Of a stretch of DNA of 64,000 nt, positions 6,340-13,133 are shown in pieces. A program made the position numbers and the translations under genes. This stretch comes from Paraglaciecola hydrolytica. GTDB taxonomy: Bacteria > Pseudomonadota > Gammaproteobacteria > Enterobacterales > Alteromonadaceae. How positions within the stretch are numbered: the first letter of the stretch is position 1; every line of letters begins with the position of its first letter. The notes under the pieces were generated by a model that worked only from the letters and a program-made list of their open reading frames with translations, made no database searches and was not told the DNA's origin. The DNA is taken from positions 572,665-636,664 of the forward strand of contig NZ_LSNE01000005.1 in assembly GCF_001565895.1 (NCBI RefSeq), written 5' to 3'.

Positions 6340-6699
6340 TTAAGCACGCGTACCACCTTCATAAAGATGATTGACACAGTAAGCACTGCCTTTCACTTTA
6401 TTTAAACTACAACCTAACGACAAACATTCACTGTCGGTTAAGCCACCACGATTTTTAACCATTAACTCTTTAACAAGAGCTTCGCTGTCAAAAGCCTCCC
6501 AACCTTCTCGTGAGGGTATTTTAACAGCGTAACAGTTTTGATATTTATCCCACTCATCTACTTTCCATAGCTGTTCGCAATCTGGGCATGACATAAGTAA
6601 CACCCAGTTACCAACCTCCAGTTTTGATAGTTTGGATTTGAACTCAGAGTGATTATTACTTATCTCAACTAAGTCAGATTGTTGTTGGCAATCGCACAT
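6340..6699 (-). CDS. Cassette: Cys-rich conserved hypothetical protein
   Basis: A 119-residue protein. The start MCDCQQQSDLVEISNNHSEF is chosen because AAAGGGAAGT immediately precedes it; the longer start at 6714 is inside the attC core. Cysteine motifs CDC (2-4), CPDC (about 38-41), CLSLGC and CVNH near the end suggest a zinc-binding or zinc-ribbon-like fold. WKVDEWDKYQNCYAVKIPS is a prominent conserved-looking block. No signal peptide, so probably cytoplasmic. Similar cassette proteins seem widespread in environmental integrons (from memory). Function unknown. Confidence 0.72.
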   Translation of the reverse strand: MCDCQQQSDLVEISNNHSEFKSKLSKLEVGNWVLLMSCPDCEQLWKVDEWDKYQNCYAVKIPSREGWEAFDSEALVKELMVKNRGGLTDSECLSLGCSLNKVKGSAYCVNHLYEGGTRA

Positions 6700-6712
6700 A
6701 CTTCCCTTTGGC

Positions 6713-6811
6713 ATTTAACGCCCTGTTAACAGGCAAAAAATTGTTGGCTTAAATAGTGACGAAGGAACAAAAGCCAACTGTTTTTTGTCCTTGTTTAACA
6801 GCTTGTTAGGT
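6713..6811 (-). repeat. attC site 4
   Basis: Core sites ATTTAAC (6713-6719) and GTTAGGT (6805-6811), with arms TTGTTGGCTTAAATAG and AAAGCCAACTG. Same family as 2819, 7276 and 7682. Confidence 0.92.
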
Positions 6812-6817
6812 GAATTT

Positions 6818-7264
6818 TTAAAACACCTTTGGGTTAGAATCTGTTTCTTTTTGATATTGCTTTAACAGTTTTGAATTCATAGATTCTTGGACTAATTTCA
6901 ATAAAATATATCTATTATCATCCGTTCGGTGATGCTTATCCAAAGAATACTTTGTAGTTTTAACAGCAATATTCCTATTTTTGTCTGAAATAATTCTAAT
7001 TGCTAAAAGGTGCAAGTTTTCTAATTGTTCGCTTTTTCTCTGACGGGAACGAGCAACCTTAGCTTTGATATCAAGAGTTTCAGGCTCTGTTTTATAGTGA
7101 TTTAGATCAGAATCAAGTCCTCCTATCTCTAGGAGAGATCTCTCAATTTCAAAAAGAAGGTTATTTTCTTCTTTTTGTTGAGCGTAATATAGTTGGACAT
7201 GGTGTGTTAACACTCCACCGCCCAAAGCTAATACAGCACCTAAAATTATATACAATGCTTCCAT
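6818..7264 (-). CDS. Cassette: membrane-anchored hypothetical protein
   Basis: A 148-residue protein with one N-terminal hydrophobic segment (LYIILGAVLALGGGVLTHHV, about residues 4-23). A long charged helical region follows (QQKEENNLLFEIERSLLEIG and on to RQRKSEQLENLHLLAIRI). The layout of a single anchor plus coiled-coil-like cytoplasmic domain is seen in many small phage and cassette proteins of unknown function. No catalytic motif. The ribosome site is weak (TAGGTGAATATC). Confidence 0.68.
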   Translation of the reverse strand: MEALYIILGAVLALGGGVLTHHVQLYYAQQKEENNLLFEIERSLLEIGGLDSDLNHYKTEPETLDIKAKVARSRQRKSEQLENLHLLAIRIISDKNRNIAVKTTKYSLDKHHRTDDNRYILLKLVQESMNSKLLKQYQKETDSNPKVF

Positions 7265-7275
7265 GTACGATATTC

Positions 7276-7375
7276 ACCTAACGCCCTGTTAAGGGGCAAA
7301 TTGTAGTTGGCTAAAATGTGAAGCGAAGCGGAACCAGCCAACTGTAATTTGTCCCGCTTGAACAGCTTGTTATGT
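7276..7375 (-). repeat. attC site 3
   Basis: Core sites ACCTAAC (7276-7282) and GTTATGT (7369-7375), with arms AATTGTAGTTGGCTAAAATG and CCAGCCAACTGTAATTTG. About 100 bp. Confidence 0.93.
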
Positions 7376-7386
7376 GTTTTTTACAC

Positions 7387-7665
7387 TTATCTTGACTGTT
7401 TTGCTTTTGCCTGACGTAAAGCCTTGCGTTCTTGCTTACTTGGAATATTTTCACGAGTAGAAAGAACAGCCTTTAAATCTTGATATGCTTGCTTCCACTG
7501 TGGAGTATTTTTAAACTCAATTCCATTATGCTTAGTAGTTTGATATTGATCTGATAGTTCAAACGACTCTTCACATTTTAATAAAGCGTTTCTTCGACTC
7601 ATCAAAGTACCAGTATGCATCTCTTCCAAGTCAGTTTTTGATATTACATCTAACTTTTTCGACAC
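7387..7665 (-). CDS. Cassette: small basic hypothetical protein
   Basis: A 92-residue soluble protein that starts at GTG (read SKKLDVISKTDLEEMHTGTL) with GGAG six bases upstream; an overlapping ATG two codons earlier is out of frame. It is helical, with MSRRNALLKCEESFELSD and a strongly basic C-terminus (SKQERKALRQAKAKQSR) that could bind nucleic acid (inference). Proteins with this TGTLMSRRxALLxCEESF pattern are recalled from several integron and genomic-island contexts; function unknown. Confidence 0.72.
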   Translation of the reverse strand: MSKKLDVISKTDLEEMHTGTLMSRRNALLKCEESFELSDQYQTTKHNGIEFKNTPQWKQAYQDLKAVLSTRENIPSKQERKALRQAKAKQSR

Positions 7666-7681
7666 TCATAACTCCAGAAAC

Positions 7682-7784
7682 ACATAACGCCTAAATAACA
7701 GGCTAAGTAATGGTTGGCTAAAATTGTGTAGCGAAGCGAAACGTAGCCAACTGTTACGTGTCCTTGTTGATTTTCTTGTTATGT
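7682..7784 (-). repeat. attC site 2
   Basis: Core sites ACATAAC (7682-7688) and GTTATGT (7778-7784), with arms TAATGGTTGGCTAAAATTG and TAGCCAACTGTTACG. About 103 bp. Confidence 0.93.
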
Positions 7785-8261
7785 GCAATCTAACTCATTG
7801 ACCCAATTTAAAACAGATTCACAAAATAAACTAACCGAAATATCCATTACCCATTCAGACTTACCATGACTACCTTTGATAGTCGTAACTGGTTTATTAT
7901 CAGGATAAGGAGACGACTCTAATTCTCTTTCTATTGATTCTGCATGTATTATTTTATCGCATATATCTTTGATAGTTACACTAGCTCGATCTTTTGGATT
8001 ATCACTTTCATAAAACCCGCAATAGCTGATACATTTGAGGTCAATATGTCCCTGATACAAGAGCGTTCTAACGGCCACAGCCAAATTCAAAAGAGAAGAA
8101 GAAAGCTTTTCTTCATAGATGTCTTTAGTTTTGTCTGCTTCGTCAGCGTGTATCCCATCAATAAATAAATTGAAAGCGACTAAATCAAGTGAAAGACAGT
8201 CAATAGATAATGACCGGATTAAGTCAGTAGATAATTTATGCTTCCCTAAAATCTTAACCAT
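7779..8261 (-). CDS. Cassette: hypothetical protein
   Basis: A 160-residue acidic soluble protein starting MVKILGKHKLSTDLIRSLSI after a GAAGG site. Predicted mostly helical, with LSSSLLNLAVAVRTLLYQGH and DICDKIIHAESIERELESSP. The pattern loosely resembles small SUKH- or abortive-infection-associated helical proteins, but no family is recognised. Four cysteines are scattered. The stop codon lies within the attC GTTA. No signal peptide. Confidence 0.68.
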   Translation of the reverse strand: MVKILGKHKLSTDLIRSLSIDCLSLDLVAFNLFIDGIHADEADKTKDIYEEKLSSSLLNLAVAVRTLLYQGHIDLKCISYCGFYESDNPKDRASVTIKDICDKIIHAESIERELESSPYPDNKPVTTIKGSHGKSEWVMDISVSLFCESVLNWVNELDCT

Positions 8262-8281
8262 GCTACCAAACCTTCATTTGC

Positions 8282-8381
8282 ACATAACGCTTTGCTAATT
8301 GGCTGCCGAAGCGCAGCGTAGGCAGTCCAGTGGAGGCCACGTTTTTTTGTGGCCGGAACGAAATTAAGCAACTTGTTAGCT
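8282..8381 (-). repeat. attC site 1 (next to attI)
   Basis: Core sites ACATAAC (8282-8288) and GTTAGCT (8375-8381) bound about 100 bp with a GAGGCCACG / TGTGGCCG inner hairpin and a TTGCTAATT / AAATTAAGCAA outer pair. The stop of the first cassette gene is formed in the GTTA. Confidence 0.9.
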
Positions 8382-8765
8382 GCTTGACACATGATTTTGT
8401 AAGTAACTAATTCGTGTTTTGCGCCAATATGGAAAAAAGATTAAGGCGGTAGTGCTGTAACTTACCCAGTTACCATCTTCAAATGCTTCCATGACCCATT
8501 TATATTCTGTCTTGCCTTTAGTAAAGACTTTTAGTCGACACTCTTTACTAAGACCAAATGCAAAGCAATTTAAAGCTTCATTTTTTTCCGAGAATTCTTC
8601 GTGCCAACCGTTGTAACCTACAGTACAACCTTGCTCTGATTCCGTAAGCCACACTGTAAACCCATTCTCTGGTGACACTGATATAGTTGAGCCGTCCAGT
8701 TCCCATTTGAGATCGGGATATTTCTCAAGTTTTACTTTAATTTGGTTGATGCAATCCATACTCAT
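8376..8765 (-). CDS. First cassette: conserved hypothetical protein
   Basis: A 129-residue protein in the cassette nearest the integrase. The open frame continues to 8963, through the attI region, but that part is probably fortuitous. The likely start is the ATG at 8765 (MSMDCINQIKVKLEKYPDLK), or 8759, just inside the GTTAGCT recombination core. It is a single soluble domain: EYPDLKWELDGSTISVSPEN-like strands, then FTVWLTESEQGCTVGYNGWH, ALNCFAFGLSKECRLKVF and a C-terminal FFPYWRKTRISYLQN. Similar cassette proteins are recalled; no biochemical function known. As first cassette it should be the best expressed. Confidence 0.68.
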   Translation of the reverse strand: MSMDCINQIKVKLEKYPDLKWELDGSTISVSPENGFTVWLTESEQGCTVGYNGWHEEFSEKNEALNCFAFGLSKECRLKVFTKGKTEYKWVMEAFEDGNWVSYSTTALIFFPYWRKTRISYLQNHVSSS

Positions 8766-8771
8766 ACCAAC

Positions 8772-8960
8772 AGCTAACAGCTTAATCAGCCTGTCTTCGC
8801 CGTGTTTAAACACGGGACTTGGCCGCATATTAATTTTACCTACTTTTAGCACATACTCTAACTGCCTGTAAACTATATATTTTTCAAACATATGTGAAAA
8901 TAGTTTGGGGAAACACGGCGAAGCACCTTGATATTGCGCATAGGCGGAACTACAGTTAAG
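8772..8960 (-). promoter_or_regulatory. attI-like recombination region
   Basis: The segment between intI and the first cassette. A GTTAGCT core (8778 down to 8772, minus strand) fits the attI/cassette crossover point. Right of it are a perfect 16-bp palindrome CCGTGTTTAAACACGG (8800-8815) and a second copy of its arm, AAACACGGCGAAG (8911-8923), in inverted orientation. Such repeats could be integrase-binding elements. TTGATA (8928-8933) with TACAGT (8951-8956) at 17-bp spacing could be the intI promoter. The exact attI limits and the cassette promoter Pc are not resolved. Confidence 0.5.
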
Positions 8961-8980
8961 CACTGTATATTAAAACAGTA
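8961..8980 (+). promoter_or_regulatory. LexA (SOS) box in the intI promoter
   Basis: CACTGTATATTAAAACAGTA contains CTGT-N8-ACAG with an A/T-only spacer, a close match to the gammaproteobacterial LexA consensus (TACTGTATATATATACAGTA). It lies 18 bp upstream of the intI start codon, overlapping where RNA polymerase would bind or clear. SOS control of integron integrases by LexA is established in Vibrio and class 1 integrons, so induction of cassette shuffling by DNA damage is expected here. Confidence 0.88.
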
Positions 8981-8998
8981 TTTTTCTGAGGAGCAAGG

Positions 8999-9970
8999 AT
9001 GTCTAACTCGCCATTTTTAACGTTAATTTCGGATACCATGTTTGAGCGTCGTTATGCAAAAAGGACAATTGAAACTTACTTAATTTGGGTAAAAGGATTT
9101 ATTTATTTTCACCATAAAAAACACCCTGCTCAAATGGGTGATACTGAAGTTGAAGCGTATTTGAATCACTTAGTGATCAACAAAAATGTCGCTGCCAGCA
9201 CCCAATCTACCGCTTTAAATGCCCTCGCCTTTTTATATCGAGACATCATTAAACAGCCTTTAAAAATCGATTTAAATTTTGTTAAAAGCGGCAGGCCGGT
9301 CAAATTACCGGTGGTGCTAACGTTAGATGAAGCAAAACGATTTTTTGAAAACGTAGACAGCAATCATAGACTGGCCATTTCTTTATTATATGGTAGCGGT
9401 TTACGCTTGATGGAATGTGTGAGATTACGGGTACAAGATATCGATTTTGATTATAAGTCTATCCGCATTTGGAATGGCAAAGGCGGTAAACATCGTGTTG
9501 TCACCCTTGCAGAAGAATTAATACCCAGCTTACGCCAACAAATTATGTTGGTGACTCAATATCTTAATGCTGACCAACAAAACCCAGAATATCGAGGAGT
9601 CTGGTTACCACATCGTTTAAGAATGAAGTACAAAAATGCGGAAAAAGACTTAAATTGGCAATACTTATTTCCTTCTAGGCAACTTGCCATTGATCCAGAA
9701 TCTACATTATTGCGCCGCCATCACATTGACGAAACTGCCGTGCAAAAAGCGGTGAAAAATGCCGCACGAAATGCACACATTTCTAAACATGTTACGCCCC
9801 ACACTCTGCGCCATTCCTTTGCCACCCACTTATTACAATCAGGTGCAGACATTCGAACAGTGCAAGATCAACTAGGCCATGCAGATTTACGTACCACCCA
9901 AATTTATACCCATATATTGCAGCGCGGTGGAAATAGTGTAGTGAGCCCTTTGTCGCGACTATCAATTTAA
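8999..9970 (+). CDS. intI: Integron integrase IntI
   Basis: A 323-residue tyrosine recombinase that inserts and excises cassettes at attI and attC. N-terminal SAM-like arm-binding domain at about residues 1-95 (ERRYAKRTIETYLIWVKGFI). Catalytic residues are visible in order: R136 (SGLRLMECVRLR), K164 (KGGKHR), H268 and R271 (PHTLRHSFATHLL), H294 (QLGHADLRTTQIY) and Y303. The extra IntI-specific segment before the HxxR box is present (LLRRHHIDETAVQKAVKNAA), separating it from XerC/D. Length is normal for IntI and all key residues are intact, so it is probably active. GAGGAGC precedes the ATG; a LexA box controls it. Confidence 0.96.
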   Translation: MSNSPFLTLISDTMFERRYAKRTIETYLIWVKGFIYFHHKKHPAQMGDTEVEAYLNHLVINKNVAASTQSTALNALAFLYRDIIKQPLKIDLNFVKSGRPVKLPVVLTLDEAKRFFENVDSNHRLAISLLYGSGLRLMECVRLRVQDIDFDYKSIRIWNGKGGKHRVVTLAEELIPSLRQQIMLVTQYLNADQQNPEYRGVWLPHRLRMKYKNAEKDLNWQYLFPSRQLAIDPESTLLRRHHIDETAVQKAVKNAARNAHISKHVTPHTLRHSFATHLLQSGADIRTVQDQLGHADLRTTQIYTHILQRGGNSVVSPLSRLSI

Positions 9971-10003
9971 GCAGAGTCAAACAGCTGCTTTACATGGTTG
10001 TGC

Positions 10004-10084
10004 CTTCCCGACGGAAGACGCTCCTACATGCTGGCATTGGCTTATCACTAGCAACTATTTATTAGCCTCTATTTACTGCACTTA
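10004..10084. repeat. REP-like repeat, copy 1
   Basis: 81-bp direct repeat copy, starting CTTCCCGACGGAAGACGCTC and ending TTTACTGCACTTA. Read on the minus strand it contains TGTAGGAGCGTCTTCCGTCG, which resembles REP elements of gammaproteobacteria (imperfect hairpin with a GTAGGAG foot). Matches copy 2 without gaps. Lies directly after intI. Confidence 0.8.
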
Positions 10085-10140
10085 CTGTTTTACTTCGGTG
10101 AACTCTGTGGTTCAAATGCTTTTGATTTCACCGCTTGTTT

Positions 10141-10221
10141 CTTCCCGACGGACGTCGATTCTACATGCTGGCATTGGCTTATCACTAGCATCTAGTCGCT
10201 AGCCTCTATTTACTGCTCTTA
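10141..10221. repeat. REP-like repeat, copy 2
   Basis: Second 81-bp copy, 137 bp after the first and in the same orientation, sharing ACATGCTGGCATTGGCTTAT and AGCCTCTATTTACTGC. Here the hairpin is perfect (CGACG-GA-CGTCG at 10146-10157). It lies 4 bp beyond the stop of the last gene of the minus-strand operon, so it may also protect or end that transcript. Confidence 0.8.
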
Positions 10222-10225
10222 CCCC

Positions 10226-11254
10226 TTAAAACGGCAAAAAGTTAAACGAATAATCCAGCAGGGTTTGCGTAACATTTTGCTGGCCAAAGTTGATCAGACT
10301 AATGCGTGCTAACAAGTCTTTTTCTAACTCTGGTGAAGCGAGTTCACTGAAGACCAATTTAATCGCAGATACACTGCCGTCTGCTTCAATTTGCAGGTTA
10401 ACAGTGAGTTTGCCTTGCAGGCTGGCATCGTTGCGCAAAGCGCGGCGATAAATAGCGTAGATCCCGCCTTTATTGGCATCTAATACCTGGCGGATAGATT
10501 CGATGTTACGACTGCCGATTACTTCATCTTCTAATACGGTTTGTTGGGCAGCAAGTGAGGCAAGGCCTTCGGTGGGTGCGACATACTCGGTATTTTTTCG
10601 TTCGGCTAATTCACCCTTAGAGCCGGTATCTGTCGTGAGTTTGCTGGTGTCTAAACCGCCACTGCTGCCTGTGACTTTTTTACCAACAAACTTGCGCTGG
10701 GTTTCGTCACTGGCACCCCCACCTTTAATGCTGTCGGTATTGGCTAAATTATTGATGCTAGGATTAGTACGCATACTCGCCAAGTCATCTTGCAAGGCTA
10801 ATATGCCACTTTGTTTGGCTTTTATTTTAGCCTGCTCGGTTAACTCAGCCTGAGTGGGCACTTTAACCTTAGGCACTTCTGGCACTTTTACCGGCTCCTT
10901 GGGCACCACCACTTTAGGCGGCGGCTTTTTGATTAGTTCTGGTTTAGGCTCTATTTTAGGCAATTCGATTACCGGCACAGGTTTGGGCTCGATTATTGGT
11001 TTAGGTGGTTCGACTTTAACCGGCTTGAGCAAACGAGTTAACTGGGGGGGAATTTTTTCTTTTTCTGCCCTAGGTGTTTCGGGTAATTCTTGCCATTTCA
11101 CTAACAAGGCCAACATGAGAGTGAGCGCTAAAATAATGCCTACGATCAGCTTAAAACGTTGGTTTTCTTTTTCACTGGATGACCAAGGCAATACCGATAC
11201 ATAAGTGCTCACAGGTAAACCTTTTAACTGGGCAGTAGCAAGGGCAACATTCAT
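10226..11254 (-). CDS. TonB-like energy transducer, AgmX/PglI C-terminal domain
   Basis: A 342-residue inner-membrane-anchored protein. One membrane helix (about residues 33-50, LIVGIILALTLMLALLV) is followed by a long Pro/Lys/Glu-rich spacer (about 60-130: KVEPPKPIIEPKPVPVIELP and further KPxP repeats) that could span the periplasm. The C-terminal domain (about 245-342: IRQVLDANKGGIYAIYRRAL then GKLTVNLQIEADGSVSAIKL) is the AgmX/PglI type found in adventurous-gliding protein AgmX (GltG) of Myxococcus. It is last in the operon, overlapping exbD2 by 4 bp, so it should couple the proton channel to outer-membrane partners. Confidence 0.85.
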   Translation of the reverse strand: MNVALATAQLKGLPVSTYVSVLPWSSSEKENQRFKLIVGIILALTLMLALLVKWQELPETPRAEKEKIPPQLTRLLKPVKVEPPKPIIEPKPVPVIELPKIEPKPELIKKPPPKVVVPKEPVKVPEVPKVKVPTQAELTEQAKIKAKQSGILALQDDLASMRTNPSINNLANTDSIKGGGASDETQRKFVGKKVTGSSGGLDTSKLTTDTGSKGELAERKNTEYVAPTEGLASLAAQQTVLEDEVIGSRNIESIRQVLDANKGGIYAIYRRALRNDASLQGKLTVNLQIEADGSVSAIKLVFSELASPELEKDLLARISLINFGQQNVTQTLLDYSFNFLPF

Positions 11255-11796
11255 CCAGCCACCTCCGCGTCAGATGTGGTTTTGCTCTCTATGCTTTCTA
11301 CCGCCAAGGATATATTCGTAAAACCAGCCTGAGCACAGGTTTGCATAATGCGTTTTAGCAAAGCATAGGGAATATCTTTATCACCCATAATGGTAATGGC
11401 TTTATCGGCTGGCTCGTCTTCACTATTGGCTGATCCGCTCAGGGTAGTCACAGTAGCTTTGCCACTTTGATAAGCTAATTCTGCGACCAATTCAGGGATC
11501 AGCTCTTCATTCCGCGCCATGATACTCGCCACTGTGGCTAATTTACGCCCCTGTAATAACAACTCATTGTTATTCACCATCAAGACTAGAGTTTCTTTGG
11601 CGGCTTGTTTGGCAGTGGATTCGGGCAGAACTACGCTTTTACTGTTTTGTAATACTTGTACATCTGAAGCGTTGAGCATTAAAAAGAACACCAAAATAGT
11701 AAAGATATCCATCAAGGACACTAAGCTTAATTTAGAATCTTTGGCCATTCTGCGGTGATGGCGCTCCATGCGCATGGCTCTGGCGGATTTTTTCAT
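11251..11796 (-). CDS. ExbD/TolR-family protein 2 (membrane Asp present)
   Basis: A 181-residue protein. Start MKKSARAMRMERHHRRMAKD chosen at 11796, with GGAGAATAAG upstream; the longer frame overlaps the preceding gene. One membrane helix (LSLVSLMDIFTILVFFLMLN, about residues 23-42) contains D30, matching the proton-carrying aspartate of ExbD/TolR/MotB. The periplasmic part (about 140 residues) ends in a TolR-like domain (ITIMGDKDIPYALLKRIMQT). It starts 4 bp after exbD1, and the next gene overlaps it. Two unlike ExbD proteins with one ExbB also occur in the Agl-Glt motor (AglR with AglQ and AglS). Confidence 0.88.
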   Translation of the reverse strand: MKKSARAMRMERHHRRMAKDSKLSLVSLMDIFTILVFFLMLNASDVQVLQNSKSVVLPESTAKQAAKETLVLMVNNNELLLQGRKLATVASIMARNEELIPELVAELAYQSGKATVTTLSGSANSEDEPADKAITIMGDKDIPYALLKRIMQTCAQAGFTNISLAVESIESKTTSDAEVAG

Positions 11797-11800
11797 CAGC

Positions 11801-12376
11801 TTATTCTCCGTTGCCAATGGGTATAGACAACGCCGTTGCAGTGGTGGGCAGTTCTCGCTCATCCAGCGGCGCATCGCCTAAGGAGATTTCTGGAAACAAC
11901 TCAGCATCGACTACACTGCTAACCACAACATCAGGATAAGAACGGGTGCTGTCCATCAACGCCACTATTGCCTGATAAGAAATGTTTTCTTCTAATAACA
12001 AGGTGGCGGCTTTTTTGTCGATGTCCTGACTCAATAAGGTTTGTTTGATTTGTTTTAGAACGGTTTGCAAGCCCTGATAATCATAGGCTTGTTCGATTAG
12101 GGCTAAGTCTTTAACTAAATACCCTTGTGGATAATACACCGCAATATTATTGGCTCTAACCACAATTTCGAGACGTTGATCTTTAATTTCAATGGGCAAC
12201 TCAGAGGCTTCGCCCAATTCAGGCAGGGTGAGATCGAGCACGGTAATGCGCGAAAATACCATCATCATCAGTAAAACCGGCACTAGCACTATCATCAAAT
12301 TCATAAATGAGGTGATGTCGAGCTCTGCATCTGGCTTGGCTTTTTTAGCCCTGCGGCCTAGGCCGATTCTTGCCAT
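11801..12376 (-). CDS. ExbD/TolR-family protein 1 (membrane Asp replaced by Asn)
   Basis: A 191-residue protein starting MARIGLGRRAKKAKPDAELD, with one membrane helix (ITSFMNLMIVLVPVLLMMMV). Aligning the helix with the usual ExbD pattern (TPLVDVMLVL) puts N26 where the proton-carrying Asp belongs. The remainder (about residues 50-191) is a periplasmic TolR-like domain with a helical region and an extended tail. It precedes exbD2, which keeps the Asp. A hetero-oligomer in which only one subunit type is protonatable is therefore likely (inference). Spacing to the ExbB gene is 26 bp. Confidence 0.86.
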   Translation of the reverse strand: MARIGLGRRAKKAKPDAELDITSFMNLMIVLVPVLLMMMVFSRITVLDLTLPELGEASELPIEIKDQRLEIVVRANNIAVYYPQGYLVKDLALIEQAYDYQGLQTVLKQIKQTLLSQDIDKKAATLLLEENISYQAIVALMDSTRSYPDVVVSSVVDAELFPEISLGDAPLDERELPTTATALSIPIGNGE

Positions 12377-12402
12377 GTTAAAACTCCCAGCTAAACCAAA
12401 GC

Positions 12403-13068
12403 TTACTCAGCCCGATCAGAGCTACGTGAATGAGTGTTTAGTTCATTGCGCGCAATCAGTAAGTTAAGGCACTTCACACCAGCCATTTCCATGCTATCGA
12501 TAATTTCAGTGGTTTTGGTTTGCAAAATAGAATGAAAGGCCAGTAAAGGAATAGCGGCAATCAAACCAAAAGCGGTGGTATTCATCGCCACAGAGATACT
12601 TTGTGAGAGCAAACTGGCTTTTTCAGAAGGATCGGCACTTGCCACTGCCGAAAATGCCGCAATCAAACCAATAATGGTACCTAACAAACCTAACAAGGTA
12701 GAAATATTGGCTAAGGTTGCTAAATAGGCCGTGCGTTTTTCTAGCCGTGGCGTGGTTTCCATTAGGCCTTCTTCCATGGCGTATTCAATATCTTCACGAC
12801 GTTGGCTATGGTTTAAACGCGCCATACCTGCCCCAATAATGCGGCTGATTGGCGCAGTATCTGTGGTAGAAAAACTAAGTACTGCCGCATAGTTGTTTTT
12901 ATTTAGCAGCGGTTCCATGTGGGCAAACGCTTTTTTGTTTACCCGTTTGGCACTGCTTAAAAAAAAGTAACGCTCGATGGCAATCGCCAAACCCAGCGCC
13001 AGTACGATAGCAATGGGCAACATAAAAGCGCCACCTTCCTGAAAAAAACGCACTATTACGTCAAACAT
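12403..13068 (-). CDS. MotA/TolQ/ExbB-family proton channel protein
   Basis: A 221-residue inner-membrane protein. The start MFDVIVRFFQEGGAFMLPIA is used because AGGAG lies eight bases upstream; the GTG three codons earlier overlaps that site. Helix 1 is at about residues 13-33. Helices 2 and 3 contain ANISTLLGLLGTIIGLIAAF and SVAMNTTAFGLIAAIPLLAF, whose conserved threonines line the proton path in ExbB/TolQ. The cytoplasmic loop with ERYFFLSSAKRVNKKAF is typical. Forms the motor stator with the two ExbD proteins encoded next. Confidence 0.93.
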   Translation of the reverse strand: MFDVIVRFFQEGGAFMLPIAIVLALGLAIAIERYFFLSSAKRVNKKAFAHMEPLLNKNNYAAVLSFSTTDTAPISRIIGAGMARLNHSQRREDIEYAMEEGLMETTPRLEKRTAYLATLANISTLLGLLGTIIGLIAAFSAVASADPSEKASLLSQSISVAMNTTAFGLIAAIPLLAFHSILQTKTTEIIDSMEMAGVKCLNLLIARNELNTHSRSSDRAE

Positions 13069-13133
13069 GTCACTCACTCCTAATGTCGAATTTAATCACT
13101 ATACCTTGTTTACCCTGCGTATTAGGTATCAGC

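Larger units (their letters stand above)
476..9970. mobile_element. Chromosomal integron: intI plus about 18-cassette array
   Basis: The integrase gene at 8999-9970 (+) is followed leftwards by a run of small ORFs, all on the minus strand. Each is separated from the next by a 58-133 bp inverted-repeat site bounded by RYYYAAC and GTTRRRY core sites (attC). Seventeen attC sites were located by eye. This divergent intI/cassette geometry is that of sedentary chromosomal integrons. Several ORF stop codons lie within the GTTA of the flanking attC, typical of cassettes. The array ends on the left in a truncated tautomerase gene without its own attC, so the distal end has been lost or rearranged. No antibiotic-resistance gene and no recognisable toxin-antitoxin pair is present. 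Confidence 0.95.

Noticed and set aside
8376-8963. Full 195-codon frame of the first cassette gene
   Set aside because: The N-terminal 66 codons would lie in attI and outside the recombination core; the shorter start fits cassette structure.
10473-10853. 126-codon plus-strand frame
   Set aside because: Antisense to the AgmX/PglI gene; composition reflects the opposite strand's codons.
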